Assembly (NCBI RefSeq): GCF_022374875.2
Contig: NZ_CP092427.2
Location: forward strand, 868,001-932,000
Length of the DNA stretch: 64,000 nt
From: Mycolicibacterium rufum
GTDB lineage: Bacteria; Actinomycetota; Actinomycetes; Mycobacteriales; Mycobacteriaceae
Direction of reading: 5' to 3'
In this document: positions 7,881-19,252 of the stretch, piece by piece
How the letters are laid out: each line of letters begins with the position of its first letter
Position numbering within the stretch: the first letter of the stretch is position 1
Made by a program: the position numbers and the translations under genes
The notes under the pieces: model-generated
What the model saw: only the letters and a program-made list of their open reading frames with translations
What the model was told of the DNA's origin: nothing
The model's database searches: none

Positions 7881-8469
7881 CCCCGCCGGCGCCACCACCA
7901 CCGCGCTGTGGCTGCCCGGACCCGACCCCGAACCGCACTACCGGCCCTCAGCACGGCTGGCCCGCTACGTCCGGCTGCGCGACCTGTTCTGCCGCTTCCC
8001 CGGCTGCGACGTCCCCGCCGAGCACTGCGACATCGACCACAGCCGACCCTGGCCCTACGGCCCGACCCACCCGTCGAACCTGAACTGCAAATGCCGCACC
8101 CACCACCTGAGCAAGACCTTCACCGACGGCTGGCGCGAACAGCAATCACCCGACGCCACCATCATCTTCACCAACCCCGACGGCCGAACCGAGATCACCC
8201 GACCCGGCTGCACCCTGTTCTTCCCGACCTTCCCCGCGACCACCGCCGCCCTGCCACCCCCACCCCCGACACCCCCACCCGACCCGCACCGCACCGCCAC
8301 CATGCCCCAGCGACGCCGCCCAAGCAGCGCCGAGGACGCCGCACGCATCAAAACCGAACGCGCCCACAACAAACAAACCCGCGACGCAGCGATACACACC
8401 ACCACACCACCCCCGCCGGACACCGACACCCGACCACCCACATGCCAGCCCGACGACCCACCGTTCTGA
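7881..8469 (+). pseudogene. 13E12-type HNH endonuclease gene, 3' fragment
   Basis: Directly after the IS256 right end the sequence encodes about 194 residues in frame with TGA 8467-8469. It contains [20 protein letters not shown], then [12 protein letters not shown] and [10 protein letters not shown]: the paired cysteines and the histidine/asparagine residues of an HNH nuclease domain. The tail is rich in proline and charged residues, typical of this family. There is no start codon of its own near the break. It is the 3' end of the gene whose start is at 4822. Confidence 0.8.
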
Positions 8470-8487
8470 CCGACGATGGGGCAGAAA

Positions 8488-9414
8488 TCAGTGCAGCAGC
8501 GCCCGCCGCAGCGCGGCACCCTGCATCTCGAACAGCCGCTCGCTGGTCTCCCAGTCGGGCAGCATCGCGTCGAAACCGTGGCACGTGCCTGCAAACACGT
8601 GCAGTCCGGTGGACACGCCGGTCCACATCAGTCGCAACGCGTAATCGACCGCCTCGTCGCGCAGCGGGTCGAGCTCGGAGCAGGTGATCAGCGTGGCGGG
8701 CAGCCCGGTGAGATCCAGCGTGCGGCCCGGCGCCGCCTCCGCGGTGGCCGGCGCACCCGCGAGGTAGTGCTCCCACATCCACCGCACCGCATCGGCATCG
8801 AACCCCGGTGTCGAGGCGAACTCCTGTATCGACGGGCTCGGCCGGTCGTCGAGCACCGGCTGATGCAACATCTGGAACGCCACGGGGACGGTGTCTCCCG
8901 CCGCGGCCCTCGCAGCCAGACAGGCCGCCAGCGCTCCCCCGGCACTGCTGCCTGCCACCGCCACCGCGCCGGCATCGATTCCCAGTTCCGCACTGCACCG
9001 CACCGCCCACTCCAGCACCGCGGCGGCGTCATCGAGGGCGGCGGGGAACGGATGCTCGGGCGCCAGGCGATAGTCCACCGAGACCACCGTGCAGCGGCCT
9101 CGGCGCGCGTACTCGATGCACTGCCGATGGTCGGTGTCCAGATTGCCGAGTACGAAAGCGCCTGCATGACAATAGATCACGACCGGCGACGGCGGCGGCC
9201 CGCCGCGATAGATCCGCACCGGGACGCTGTGATCCGCCCCGGTCGGCACCATACGCTGCTCGATCTCCAGACCGATCGTGTCCATCGTTCTGGCCGCCTC
9301 GGCGCGTCGCTGGTTCAGCGAATCCCGCACGGCACCCAGAACCGGGGGCGACAGGTCCGCACGGACGTCGGCGAGGTGACGCAGCGCCGGATCGAGCCGC
9401 TCGACGAATGTCAT
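8488..9414 (-). CDS. Alpha/beta hydrolase (HSL/acetyl-esterase type)
   Basis: A 308-residue hormone-sensitive-lipase-family hydrolase from ATG 9414. The oxyanion-hole motif reads HAGAF (residues 83-87) rather than the usual HGGGF. The nucleophile is S157 in GSSAG (155-159), with D249 (CSELDPLRDEA) and H279 (CHGFD) completing the triad. DYRLAPEHPFPAALDD is the family signature. It should hydrolyse short or medium acyl esters. No signal peptide is seen, so it is probably cytoplasmic. It is divergent from the thioesterase at 9531. Confidence 0.85.
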   Translation of the reverse strand: MTFVERLDPALRHLADVRADLSPPVLGAVRDSLNQRRAEAARTMDTIGLEIEQRMVPTGADHSVPVRIYRGGPPPSPVVIYCHAGAFVLGNLDTDHRQCIEYARRGRCTVVSVDYRLAPEHPFPAALDDAAAVLEWAVRCSAELGIDAGAVAVAGSSAGGALAACLAARAAAGDTVPVAFQMLHQPVLDDRPSPSIQEFASTPGFDADAVRWMWEHYLAGAPATAEAAPGRTLDLTGLPATLITCSELDPLRDEAVDYALRLMWTGVSTGLHVFAGTCHGFDAMLPDWETSERLFEMQGAALRRALLH

Positions 9415-9446
9415 CGGTCAACCTCCCGATCGTGCTCGTTGACAGC

Positions 9447-9463
9447 CACGCTCAGCGAGCGTG
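9447..9463. promoter_or_regulatory. 17-bp palindrome in a divergent intergenic region
   Basis: CACGCTC-AGC-GAGCGTG: perfect 7-bp arms and a 3-bp centre, lying 33 bp upstream of the hydrolase start and 68 bp upstream of the thioesterase start. A position between divergent genes favours an operator, but no adjacent regulator gene is obvious. A related CGAGCGTG sequence occurs in the hairpin at 56351-56407, so it may be a common intergenic motif. Confidence 0.4.
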
Positions 9464-9530
9464 ACACTCGCCCCGTGAGTTGTAAAGGACGAAGGGTCTC
9501 CGCCGGCACACACGACGCGGTCACGATCTG

Positions 9531-10343
9531 ATGGCCGACTCCTACTTCGAGCTGTTGGGCAGCGACGACCTCGGCGAGCGCTTCCGTGCCGGCGACCTCG
9601 TCCGCGGCACCTGGACGCCGGCCATCCAGCACGGCGGGCCGGTGTCGGCGCTGCTGGTGCGCGGGCTGGAGCGCTGCGAGTCGCGCGACGACACCCGGCT
9701 GACCCGGGTGCTCGTCGACCTGCTCGGGCCGGTGCCCGCCGAGGGCGACCTGTGGCTGCGGGCCCGTCGGGACCGCGCCGGCAGACAGATCGAGTTGATC
9801 AGCGCCGAGATGCTGGCGCTCGGCCCCGACGGAGCGCCGCGGCCGGTGGCCCGCGCGAGCGGATGGCGCTTCCAGACCCAGGACACCGGCGACGTAGCCG
9901 GCGCCTCGGCCCCGCCGTTGCGCCCGCGCCGCGAGGCCGTCAGCCGGGACATGCGGACGAACTGGGAGCCGAACTATCTGCACAGCGTCGATTGGCGCTG
10001 GCTCACCACCCCCCGCGGCGAGCAGCCCGGCGAGTCGTGGATCCGGCCGGAGGTCGGCCTCGTCGACGGTGAGGCGATGACGCCGCTCGAGCGACTCTTC
10101 GCCGTCGCCGACAACGCCAACGGCATCGGGACCAAGCTGGACATCCACCGCTGGACGTTCCTGAACTCCGATCTCGCGGTCCACGTCCATCGCCTCCCCG
10201 AGGGCGAATGGACCGGCATCCGCGCCGAGACCAGCTACGGCCCCGACGGTATCGGCACGACGATCGGCACCCTGTTCGACGAGCGTGGTCCGGTCGGCGC
10301 GATCCAGCAGTCGGTACTGGTGCGCCGGCGTCCGCCGTCATGA
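9531..10343 (+). CDS. Thioesterase-superfamily protein (double hotdog)
   Basis: A 270-residue protein of the PF13622-like acyl-CoA thioesterase group. Residues 24-50 (RGTWTPAIQHGGPVSALLVR) form the first hotdog helix region, and PLERLFAVADNANGIGTKLD near 185-205 is the matching segment of the second hotdog. The C-terminal strand ends with GAIQQSVLVRR. It probably hydrolyses or binds an acyl-CoA. It faces the CoA-transferase gene at 10338-11504, whose end overlaps its own by 6 bp. No specific substrate can be assigned. Confidence 0.75.
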   Translation: MADSYFELLGSDDLGERFRAGDLVRGTWTPAIQHGGPVSALLVRGLERCESRDDTRLTRVLVDLLGPVPAEGDLWLRARRDRAGRQIELISAEMLALGPDGAPRPVARASGWRFQTQDTGDVAGASAPPLRPRREAVSRDMRTNWEPNYLHSVDWRWLTTPRGEQPGESWIRPEVGLVDGEAMTPLERLFAVADNANGIGTKLDIHRWTFLNSDLAVHVHRLPEGEWTGIRAETSYGPDGIGTTIGTLFDERGPVGAIQQSVLVRRRPPS

Positions 10344-11504
10344 CGGCCTGAGGTCACCCAACACCTCCTCGGTGTGCTCACCCAGTCGTGGAGCGCTGCA
10401 ACGGATCTCGATCGGTGTGCCATGAAAATCCGCGGGCGAGGCCACCATCGGCACCGATGCCCCGGGATCGTGCGCGTCGGGGACGTAGACGATTCCGCCT
10501 GCGGCGTGGAACTGGTCGTCGGCGACGACGTCCTCGAGAGTGTTGATCGGCGACCAGAACAGTTCCGGCTCCGCGGCGAAGGCCTGCGCCCACTCCTCGA
10601 GCGACCGGGTGGCGAAGATGGCGTCGAGAGCGGCGATCAACTCCGGTGCATGCGCAGCGCGTCCGTGTGCCGTTGCGTAACGCTCGTCGGCCAGCCACTC
10701 CGGCCGCCCGACCGCGCGGCACAGCGGCGGCCAGTGCCGTCCGGCCTGCAGTCCGACGATCCAGAATCGGCGTCCGTCTCCGGCGACGTAGTTGTTCATC
10801 GACGGGTTGGCCATCGTCTCGCGCTGCCCGATCGCGATCGTGTGCCCGGTGAGCAGGAACGTGCTGAGGTCGAAGCTGACGGTGTAGGCACCCTGCCGGT
10901 ACAGCGATGTGCTCACGAGTTGCCCTGTGCCCGTGCGGTTCCGCGCGACGAGCGCGGCGCACACCGCGCCCGCGAGCGTCATCCCCGCCGTGTGGTCGCC
11001 CATGCCGCCCCGCTGGAACGGCGGCGTCTCACCCGGCCGGGTCAGCAGGTGTGCCAGACCGGCGCGCGCCCAGAACGCCGCGACGTCGTAGGCCGCGCGG
11101 TCGGCATCGGGGCCGGTGTCGCCGTACCCGGTGATCAGGCCGTAGACCAGCCTGGCGTTGTGGCGTGCGACGTCCTCGAAGGTCAATCCGATCCGGCGAA
11201 GCGCGCCCGGGCGGACGTTGGTCAGGAACACGTCGGCGTCCTCGAGCAGGGCGAACGCGGCAGCGCGACCGTCGTCGGTCGTCACGTCGAGTACGACGCT
11301 GCGCTTGCCGCGGTTGTCCATCTCGAACGGCGGGCTCGACTCTTCGATGCCCATCATCCGGCCGAATCCCCGTGCCGGGTCGCCGGTCGGAGGCTCGATC
11401 TTCACGACGTCGGCGCCCCAGTCGGCAAGGATTCCGCCGGCCGCCGGGCCGGCCACCCACACCCCCAGTTCGACGACCTTGATGCCCTGCAGCGGACCCG
11501 CCAT
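10338..11504 (-). CDS. CaiB/BaiF family CoA-transferase
   Basis: A 388-residue class III CoA-transferase. The N-terminus LQGIKVVELGVWVAGPAAGG and the KIEPPTGDPARG segment near residue 36 are family hallmarks. D170 in GGMGDHTAGM aligns with the catalytic aspartate that forms the acyl anhydride and CoA-thioester intermediates. The enzyme moves CoA between carboxylic acids; the acids involved are unknown. It is divergent from the TetR gene at 11647, and an inverted repeat lies just upstream of its start. Confidence 0.85.
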   Translation of the reverse strand: MAGPLQGIKVVELGVWVAGPAAGGILADWGADVVKIEPPTGDPARGFGRMMGIEESSPPFEMDNRGKRSVVLDVTTDDGRAAAFALLEDADVFLTNVRPGALRRIGLTFEDVARHNARLVYGLITGYGDTGPDADRAAYDVAAFWARAGLAHLLTRPGETPPFQRGGMGDHTAGMTLAGAVCAALVARNRTGTGQLVSTSLYRQGAYTVSFDLSTFLLTGHTIAIGQRETMANPSMNNYVAGDGRRFWIVGLQAGRHWPPLCRAVGRPEWLADERYATAHGRAAHAPELIAALDAIFATRSLEEWAQAFAAEPELFWSPINTLEDVVADDQFHAAGGIVYVPDAHDPGASVPMVASPADFHGTPIEIRCSAPRLGEHTEEVLGDLRPS

Positions 11505-11514
11505 GATCCTCGCT

Positions 11515-11538
11515 TTACAAATAGCGTGTGCTTTGTAA
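11515..11538. promoter_or_regulatory. Inverted repeat upstream of the CoA-transferase
   Basis: TTACAAA (11515-11521) and TTTGTAA (11532-11538) form perfect 7-bp arms with a 10-bp spacer, 11 bp upstream of the CoA-transferase start and about 110 bp before the divergent TetR gene. The arrangement fits a TetR operator controlling the CoA-transferase. A half-site-like TGTAAAG lies before the thioesterase at 9531, which may be in the same regulon. Confidence 0.5.
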
Positions 11539-11646
11539 GCCTGTTCTGACTACCGGGTGCAAGCCTAGGAGACACCGTTGCCGCGCTGAGGAGAACTCCG
11601 TGACCGAACGCTTAGGATCGACGGCGAACCGAATGAAGGACCACCC

Positions 11647-12189
11647 GTGAACCAGCCCGCACGCGACCGCTCCGACGGTGAGGACACCTCGACGCGGCAC
11701 CGCATCCTGGTCGCGACCGCGGAGGTGCTCGGCCGCAGCGGGCAGACCAAACTGAGCCTCTCGGAAGTTGCGCTGCAGGCCGGCGTGTCCCGCCCGACGC
11801 TGTACCGCTGGTTCGCCGACAAGCAGGAACTGCTGACGGCCTTCGGGATCTACGAACGCGACATGTTCGAGACCGGGATCGCCAGGGCCACCGCAGGTTT
11901 GCGCGGCAACGACCGGGTAGACGCCGCGATGCGGTTCATCGTCGACTATCAGCGGTCCTACTCCGGGGTGCGACTGGTCGACATCGAACCCGAGGTCGTC
12001 ATCGGGCAGCTGGCCCACATCATCCCGGCGATGCGCAGCCAGCTCGAGAGGCTGCTGCCCGGTCCCAACGGCGCGGTGAAGGCCGCGACCGCGGTCCGCG
12101 TCGCGGTGTCGCACTACATCGTGCGCAGCGACGACGCCGACCAGTTCCTCGCCCAGCTGCGGCACTGCGTCGGCATCAGGAACAGCTGA
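11647..12189 (+). CDS. TetR/AcrR family transcriptional regulator
   Basis: A 180-residue regulator. The N-terminal helix-turn-helix spans about residues 18-62, with SLSEVALQAGVSRPTLYRWF as the recognition region, followed by a ligand-binding helical domain. It is divergent from the CaiB-type CoA-transferase and 3 bp upstream of the NTF2-like gene, so it probably controls one or both. The inverted repeat at 11515-11538 is the best candidate site. The ligand is likely a CoA ester or small lipid, by context only. Confidence 0.85.
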   Translation: MNQPARDRSDGEDTSTRHRILVATAEVLGRSGQTKLSLSEVALQAGVSRPTLYRWFADKQELLTAFGIYERDMFETGIARATAGLRGNDRVDAAMRFIVDYQRSYSGVRLVDIEPEVVIGQLAHIIPAMRSQLERLLPGPNGAVKAATAVRVAVSHYIVRSDDADQFLAQLRHCVGIRNS

Positions 12190-12192
12190 GCT

Positions 12193-12621
12193 GTGGTTCA
12201 GGTCGACCACGTCGCCGATGAGTTGGCGATCCAGGCGCTGCTGAACCGCTACGCCCGCGCCGTGGACACCAAGGACTGGCAGCTCTACCGCTCGGTGTTC
12301 ACCGCCGACGCACTCATCGACTACTCCTCGGCGGGAGCCGTGGCGGGAACGCTCGACGAGGTCGTCGACTGGTTCGCCACCCATTTCGGCGTGATCGTGT
12401 GGAGCATGCACCACATCACCAACGTCGAAGCCGACATCGACGGGGACACGGCGACGGTGCGCGCGATGTTCTACAACCCGATGCAGCTGCCCGGCATGGC
12501 CGAACCCAGCAGCTGCGGCGGCTACTACCACCACGAGGTGGTGCGGACTCCCGACGGTTGGCGCAGCCGCAGGCTGCGCGAGGAGAACGTCTGGTTCCTC
12601 AACCCGCCGAGCTCGGGATAG
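12193..12621 (+). CDS. NTF2-like (SnoaL-type) family protein
   Basis: A 142-residue cone-fold protein from GTG 12193, 3 bp after the TetR stop, so very likely cotranscribed. The motif LLNRYARAVDTKDWQLYRSVFTADA is spread over residues 18-42, and the last strands carry DGWRSRRLREENVWF. Members are small enzymes (dehydratases, isomerases, hydrolases) or binding proteins. A catalytic assignment is not possible. Two related genes lie at 53567 and 54077. It ends 1 bp before the end of convergent rlmN. Confidence 0.8.
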   Translation: MVQVDHVADELAIQALLNRYARAVDTKDWQLYRSVFTADALIDYSSAGAVAGTLDEVVDWFATHFGVIVWSMHHITNVEADIDGDTATVRAMFYNPMQLPGMAEPSSCGGYYHHEVVRTPDGWRSRRLREENVWFLNPPSSG

Positions 12622-12622
12622 C

Positions 12623-13738
12623 TCAGCCCTGAGCAGCCAATTGCCCACAGGCCGCGGCGATTTCGCGGCCGCGGGTGTCGCGCACCGTGCACGACACCCC
12701 GCGCTCGCGCACCCGGCGGACGAACTCCCTCTCGGCCGGTTTGGGACTGGCGTCCCACTCGCTGCCCGGCGTCGGGTTCAGCGGGATGACGTTGACATGC
12801 GCCAGCGGGCCCAGCGCGCCGTGCAGCTTCTTGCCCAGCAGATCGGCCCGCCAGGGCTGGTCGTTGACGTCGCGGATCAGCGCGTACTCGATCGACACGC
12901 GCCGGCCGGTCGCGTCGGCGTAGTAGCGCGCGGCGTCGAGCGCCTCGCTGACCTTCCACCGGTTGTTCACCGGCACCAGCGTGTCGCGCAGTTCGTCGTC
13001 GGGGGCGTGCAGTGACAGCGCGAGCGTGACGTTGAGCTTCTCGTCGGCGAGCTTGCGGATCGCCGGGGCCAGCCCGACCGTCGACACCGTCACCGACCGG
13101 GCGGAGATCCCGAAGCCCGCCGGCGGCGCTGCGATGATGCGCCGGACCGCAGCCACCACGCGGTTGTAGTTGGCCAGCGGCTCGCCCATGCCCATGAACA
13201 CGATGTTGGACAGCCGCGACCCGTCGCGCTCGTGCAGTTCGGCCGCCGCGGACCGGACCTGCTCGAGGATCTCGGCGGTCGACAGGTTGCGCGTCAGGCC
13301 ACCCTGGCCCGTCGCGCAGAACGGGCAGGCCATCCCGCAGCCGGCCTGCGAGGAGATGCAGACGGTGTTGCGGTCGGGGTAGCGCATCAGCACCGACTCG
13401 AACGTCGTCTGATCCATCGCGCGCCACAGCACCTTGCGGGTCTCGCCCGCGTCACACTCGATCTCCCGCGCGGCACCGAACAGCGTCGGGAACAACGCCT
13501 GGCCCACCTGCTCGCGCACCGCGGCAGGCAGGTCGGTCATCTGGGTCGGGTCGGCGATCAGCCGCCCGTAGTACTGGTTGGCCAGCTGCTTGCCGCGGAA
13601 GGCGGGCAGACCCAGGTCTGCGACCGCCGCGGCGCGGCCGGCGTCGTCGAGATCGGCGAAATGCCGCGGCGGCATGGCGCGGCGCGGGGCGTCGAAGACG
13701 AGGGGCACTGGGGGCACGGCCCCCGAAGATTCAGGCAT
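12623..13738 (-). CDS. rlmN: 23S rRNA / tRNA adenine C2-methyltransferase
   Basis: A 371-residue radical SAM enzyme. CGMACPFC at residues 134-141 gives the three cluster cysteines C134, C138 and C141; C350 near the C-terminus (SCTVRDTRG) is the likely methyl-carrying cysteine. It methylates A2503 of 23S rRNA and A37 of some tRNAs. It follows cdsA by 16 bp and corresponds to Rv2880c. A short N-terminal extension (residues 1-25) precedes the conserved region. Confidence 0.95.
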   Translation of the reverse strand: MPESSGAVPPVPLVFDAPRRAMPPRHFADLDDAGRAAAVADLGLPAFRGKQLANQYYGRLIADPTQMTDLPAAVREQVGQALFPTLFGAAREIECDAGETRKVLWRAMDQTTFESVLMRYPDRNTVCISSQAGCGMACPFCATGQGGLTRNLSTAEILEQVRSAAAELHERDGSRLSNIVFMGMGEPLANYNRVVAAVRRIIAAPPAGFGISARSVTVSTVGLAPAIRKLADEKLNVTLALSLHAPDDELRDTLVPVNNRWKVSEALDAARYYADATGRRVSIEYALIRDVNDQPWRADLLGKKLHGALGPLAHVNVIPLNPTPGSEWDASPKPAEREFVRRVRERGVSCTVRDTRGREIAAACGQLAAQG

Positions 13739-13754
13739 GAGTACTGCCAGTATC

Positions 13755-14639
13755 TCAGGCCAGCAGGGTGAGCACGATCCATCCGGCGACGGCAGAGGGC
13801 AGCATCGCGTCGATACGGTCCATCAGACCGCCGTGACCGGGCAGCAGCGTCCCCATGTCCTTGATGCCGAGATCGCGCTTGACCTGCGATTCGACCAGGT
13901 CACCGAGGACGCCGGTGATCACCAGCATCAAACCGAGCGGGATGCCCACCCACGCCGGCTTGTCGAGCAGGAACGTGACGGACAGCACGGCGGCGGTGAC
14001 GCCGAACACCAGCGATCCGCCCAGGCCCTCCCACGACTTCTTGGGGCTGATGGCGGGCGCCATCAGGTGCTTGCCGAACAGCACGCCCGCGACGTATCCC
14101 CCGATGTCGGCGAACACCACCGTCGCGATCACCGTGAACACCCGCACGCCGCCGTGGTCGGCGAAGATCAGCAGAGCGGTGAACGCCCCGAACATCGGCA
14201 CCCAGGTCGCCAGCAGCACGGTCGCGGCGATGTCGCGCAGGTAGTTGACCGGCTGGTGGTTCAGGCCCTGGCCGAGCAGCCGCCACACCATGCACACGAC
14301 GATGGTCGCGCCATAGGCCCCGAGCAGGCCGGCCGTCCCGAACGGCCACGTCAGCCAGATCATCGCCTGGCCGCCGACCAGCAGCGGAAGGGTGGGCAGT
14401 GCGTAGCCGTGCTCGCTCAGCCGCCGGATCACCTCGTGGGTCGCGATCGCCATGGCGGCGGCCAGCAGCGGCAGCCACCAGGTCGGCGCGAACAGCAGAA
14501 TGCCGATGGCCATGGCGCCGAGCAGCACACCGACTCCGATGGCGGCGGGCAGGTTGCGTCCGGCGCGGGATTTCTTCTCCGTCGTCGGCGGTTCGCCGAC
14601 CGGGTTGTCTGGCACGGGTGTCGCTTGCTGGTCGGTCAT
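13755..14639 (-). CDS. cdsA: Phosphatidate cytidylyltransferase
   Basis: A 294-residue membrane enzyme making CDP-diacylglycerol from phosphatidate and CTP, the precursor of phosphatidylinositol and cardiolipin. After a polar N-terminal tail (residues 1-30) there are about eight membrane segments. The signature is present near the C-terminus: [20 protein letters not shown] followed by GLMDRID. It starts one base after the frr stop, whose end supplies the ribosome binding site CTGGAGG, so the two are translationally linked. Confidence 0.95.
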   Translation of the reverse strand: MTDQQATPVPDNPVGEPPTTEKKSRAGRNLPAAIGVGVLLGAMAIGILLFAPTWWLPLLAAAMAIATHEVIRRLSEHGYALPTLPLLVGGQAMIWLTWPFGTAGLLGAYGATIVVCMVWRLLGQGLNHQPVNYLRDIAATVLLATWVPMFGAFTALLIFADHGGVRVFTVIATVVFADIGGYVAGVLFGKHLMAPAISPKKSWEGLGGSLVFGVTAAVLSVTFLLDKPAWVGIPLGLMLVITGVLGDLVESQVKRDLGIKDMGTLLPGHGGLMDRIDAMLPSAVAGWIVLTLLA

Positions 14640-14640
14640 C

Positions 14641-15198
14641 TCAGACCTCCAGCAGTTCGCCTTCCTTGTGCTTGACCAACTCGTCGATCTGCGTCGTGTA
14701 CTGCGCCGTGGTCTTGTCGAGGTCCTTTTCGGCCCGGGTCACCTCGTCCTCGCCCGCTTCGCCGTCCTTCTTGATGCGGGTCAGCTCCTCCATCGCCTTG
14801 CGACGGATGTTGCGCACCGACACCTTGGCGTCCTCACCCTTGGACTTGGCCTGCTTGACCAGGTCACGTCGCCGCTCCTCGGTGAGCTGCGGGATCGCCA
14901 CCCGGATCACGTTGCCGTCGTTGGACGGGTTGACGCCCAGGTCCGAGTTGCGGATCGCGTCCTCGATGTTGCGCAGCTGGCCCGCCTCGTAGGGCTTGAT
15001 CACCACCATCCGCGCCTCGGGGACGTTGATGCTTGACAGCTGCGTGATCGGAGTCGCGGCACCGTAGTAGTCGACGTGGATGCGATTGAACATGCCGGGG
15101 TTGGCGCGGCCGGTGCGAATCGACGCCAGGTCGTCCCGTGCCACCGACACGGCCTTCTCCATCTTCTCCTCGGCATCGAAGAGCGTCTCGTCGATCAC
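14641..15198 (-). CDS. frr: Ribosome recycling factor
   Basis: A 185-residue protein from GTG 15198, preceded by GGGAG about 7 nt upstream; this gives the standard family length, whereas the open frame extends a further 33 non-homologous codons. The sequence [20 protein letters not shown] at the start, [13 protein letters not shown] near residue 30 and the C-terminal long helices are typical. It splits post-termination ribosomes with EF-G. Located between pyrH and cdsA as in other mycobacteria. Confidence 0.95.
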   Translation of the reverse strand: MIDETLFDAEEKMEKAVSVARDDLASIRTGRANPGMFNRIHVDYYGAATPITQLSSINVPEARMVVIKPYEAGQLRNIEDAIRNSDLGVNPSNDGNVIRVAIPQLTEERRRDLVKQAKSKGEDAKVSVRNIRRKAMEELTRIKKDGEAGEDEVTRAEKDLDKTTAQYTTQIDELVKHKEGELLEV

Positions 15199-15238
15199 GT
15201 CATTCTCCCGTCGCTGTCGCCGGCCACCCGCGGTGCAC

Positions 15239-15991
15239 CTACGTCGTGACCAGTGTGCCGATCTTCTCACCTGCCACGGCACGGGCGATATTGCCATCCG
15301 TGAGCAGGTTGAACACCAGGATCGGCATTCCGTTGTCCATGCAGAGGCTGAACGCGGTCGCGTCGGCCACCTTCAGGCCGCGGTCGATGACCTCGCGGTG
15401 GCTGATGGCGGTCAGCAGTTCGGCGTCGGGTTCGACGCGCGGGTCGGCGGTGAAGACACCGTCGACGGCCTTGGCCATCAACACCACCTCCGCGCCGATC
15501 TCCAGCGCACGCTGCGCGGCGGTCGTATCGGTCGAGAAGTAGGGCAGACCCATACCGGCGCCGAAGATGACGACCCGCCCCTTCTCCAGATGTCGCTGGG
15601 CGCGCAACGGGATGTACGGCTCGGCGACCTGACCCATCGTGATGGCGGTCTGCACGCGCGTCTGGATCCCTTCCTTCTCCAGGAAGTCCTGCAGCGCAAG
15701 GCTGTTCATCACCGTGCCGAGCATGCCCATGTAATCCGACCGGGTGCGCTCCATGCCGCGCTGCTGCAGTTGGGCACCGCGGAAGAAGTTGCCCCCGCCG
15801 ATGACGACGGCCACCTGCACGCCGCTGCGCACGACCTCGGCGATCTGACGCGCCACCAGTGCGACGACGTCCGGATCGAGACCGACCTGGCCGCCGCCGA
15901 ACATCTCCCCGCCCAGTTTGAGTAGGACGCGGGTGTAGGCCGGCCTGATCGACGACCCGTTGTCCCCGTTGGTGGTGGTGCCGTCGGCCAT
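15239..15991 (-). CDS. pyrH: UMP kinase
   Basis: A 250-residue amino-acid-kinase-fold enzyme that phosphorylates UMP to UDP. ATG 15991 is preferred because AAAGGAG precedes it by 4 nt; an in-frame ATG at 16015 exists. Motifs: [13 protein letters not shown] near residue 20 (ATP site), [11 protein letters not shown] near 65, [20 protein letters not shown] near 82, and [12 protein letters not shown] near the C-terminus. The start of the pyrH-frr-cdsA-rlmN cluster. Confidence 0.95.
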   Translation of the reverse strand: MADGTTTNGDNGSSIRPAYTRVLLKLGGEMFGGGQVGLDPDVVALVARQIAEVVRSGVQVAVVIGGGNFFRGAQLQQRGMERTRSDYMGMLGTVMNSLALQDFLEKEGIQTRVQTAITMGQVAEPYIPLRAQRHLEKGRVVIFGAGMGLPYFSTDTTAAQRALEIGAEVVLMAKAVDGVFTADPRVEPDAELLTAISHREVIDRGLKVADATAFSLCMDNGMPILVFNLLTDGNIARAVAGEKIGTLVTT

Positions 15992-16104
15992 CCGACTCCT
16001 TTGCGGTTCTCGCATGCGATCGCCGCCCCCCGCGAGTGCCGCGGACGGCTGCCCTAATCCTGCCTCATCGCAGGCGCGAAACCACGTCTGGGGTCGAGGG
16101 CGCG

Positions 16105-17257
<1,153 letters not shown>

Positions 17258-17277
17258 CCGTCCGCCGGCGGCGCCCG

Positions 17278-18254
<977 letters not shown>

Positions 18255-18269
18255 GAGGCCCCCTACCGG

Positions 18270-18983
18270 TTACAGGTCTCCGACCCGCAGGAGACCGTCC
18301 TGAAGGGCGCGTGCGATCAGCGAGGCCTTCGTCGGCGCCGCCCTGCCCACCGAGGCGTACTTGGCGCGCACTCGCTGCAGATGAGTCCGCACCGTCGACG
18401 GCTCGATGAGCAGCGCCTCGGCGACGCCTTCGACACTGCCGTTCTTGAACCAGGCGACGAGGACCTCGCGCTCCCGTTGGCTGAGCCCCGGCCGGCCCAG
18501 CCGCTTGTGGTTGAGCAGTGCGCGACCCATGCGCGGTGCGACGTAGGGAATCTGTTGATGTGCCGAGTTGAGCGCCTCGATCAAGTGCTGACAAGCCTCG
18601 GATTTGATCACATAACTTGCCGCTCCGAGGTCGAGGCTCGTCAGGATGACCTCGTCGTTCGCCAATTCGGTGTACACCACGACCGGATGACCGCGGCGGA
18701 TGATCTTGGCGAGCGACTCGAAGTCGGGACCCCGCCGGTCGACGTCCACGTCGAACAAGACGACGTCGACCGGCGGCGCGTGGTCCGTGTCGGTGGCCAT
18801 GAACTGGCCGGGACTTCCGTAGCACTCGGCGATTCTTATGCGGTTCCCCGACTTGGCCACGAGAGGCTTGACGCCGGCGTGAGCGATGACGTTCGAGTCG
18901 ATGACGCCGACCGATATGGCCGACCGACGTGTGTCTGTTGCGTGAACCATCCTCATTCCCCCGAACGGTGCAAGACGTTCCAT
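18270..18983 (-). CDS. LuxR-type (NarL/FixJ-like) response regulator
   Basis: A 237-residue regulator; ATG 18956 and 18950 are alternative starts. Residues 20-145 resemble a receiver domain with VVLFDVDVDRRG holding a candidate phospho-aspartate and SYVIKSE holding the conserved lysine. The C-terminal LuxR helix-turn-helix (about 165-230) reads LSQREREVLVAWFKNGSVEG and EPSTVRTHLQRVRAKY. No partner histidine kinase is adjacent. It precedes galE by 15 bp in the same direction, so it may be cotranscribed with it and govern sugar-nucleotide or envelope genes. Confidence 0.8.
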   Translation of the reverse strand: MERLAPFGGMRMVHATDTRRSAISVGVIDSNVIAHAGVKPLVAKSGNRIRIAECYGSPGQFMATDTDHAPPVDVVLFDVDVDRRGPDFESLAKIIRRGHPVVVYTELANDEVILTSLDLGAASYVIKSEACQHLIEALNSAHQQIPYVAPRMGRALLNHKRLGRPGLSQREREVLVAWFKNGSVEGVAEALLIEPSTVRTHLQRVRAKYASVGRAAPTKASLIARALQDGLLRVGDL

Positions 18984-18990
18984 TGCTCAG

Positions 18991-19012
18991 TTGCCAATAA
19001 GATCAATGGCAA
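18991..19012. promoter_or_regulatory. Inverted repeat upstream of the LuxR-type gene
   Basis: TTGCCA and TGGCAA arms (18991-18996, 19007-19012) with a 10-bp AT-rich spacer, a few bases upstream of the LuxR-type start. Its position suggests autoregulation or overlap with the promoter. The rest of 18984-19252 is unusually AT-rich at 19130-19200 and holds no convincing coding sequence. Confidence 0.35.
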
Positions 19013-19252
19013 ACTTTACGCCGTTTTCTGCGACTGGGAGGTCGATTCGCTTCCCGTTCAGGGCGCTCCCGGGTTCTGCAACGCGTTACACAGGCTATTT
19101 GATTGACAGAACCTAATGTGGTCGTCCGAACCCGCAAAAGTCAAGAGTCACTTTTCCTTCGCTATGCGCGCTGACATGTATCTTTAGCAATGCAAATAAA
19201 TGTCGCTGAAAGTGCGCCGTAACGATCGGCGTGTGACAATGCGCCGCCGCTC

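Noticed and set aside
8230..8469. Proline-rich, repetitive end of the HNH fragment considered as a PE/PPE or mycobacterial repeat.
   Set aside because: It is in frame with the HNH domain and such Pro/Thr-rich tails are normal in this nuclease family.
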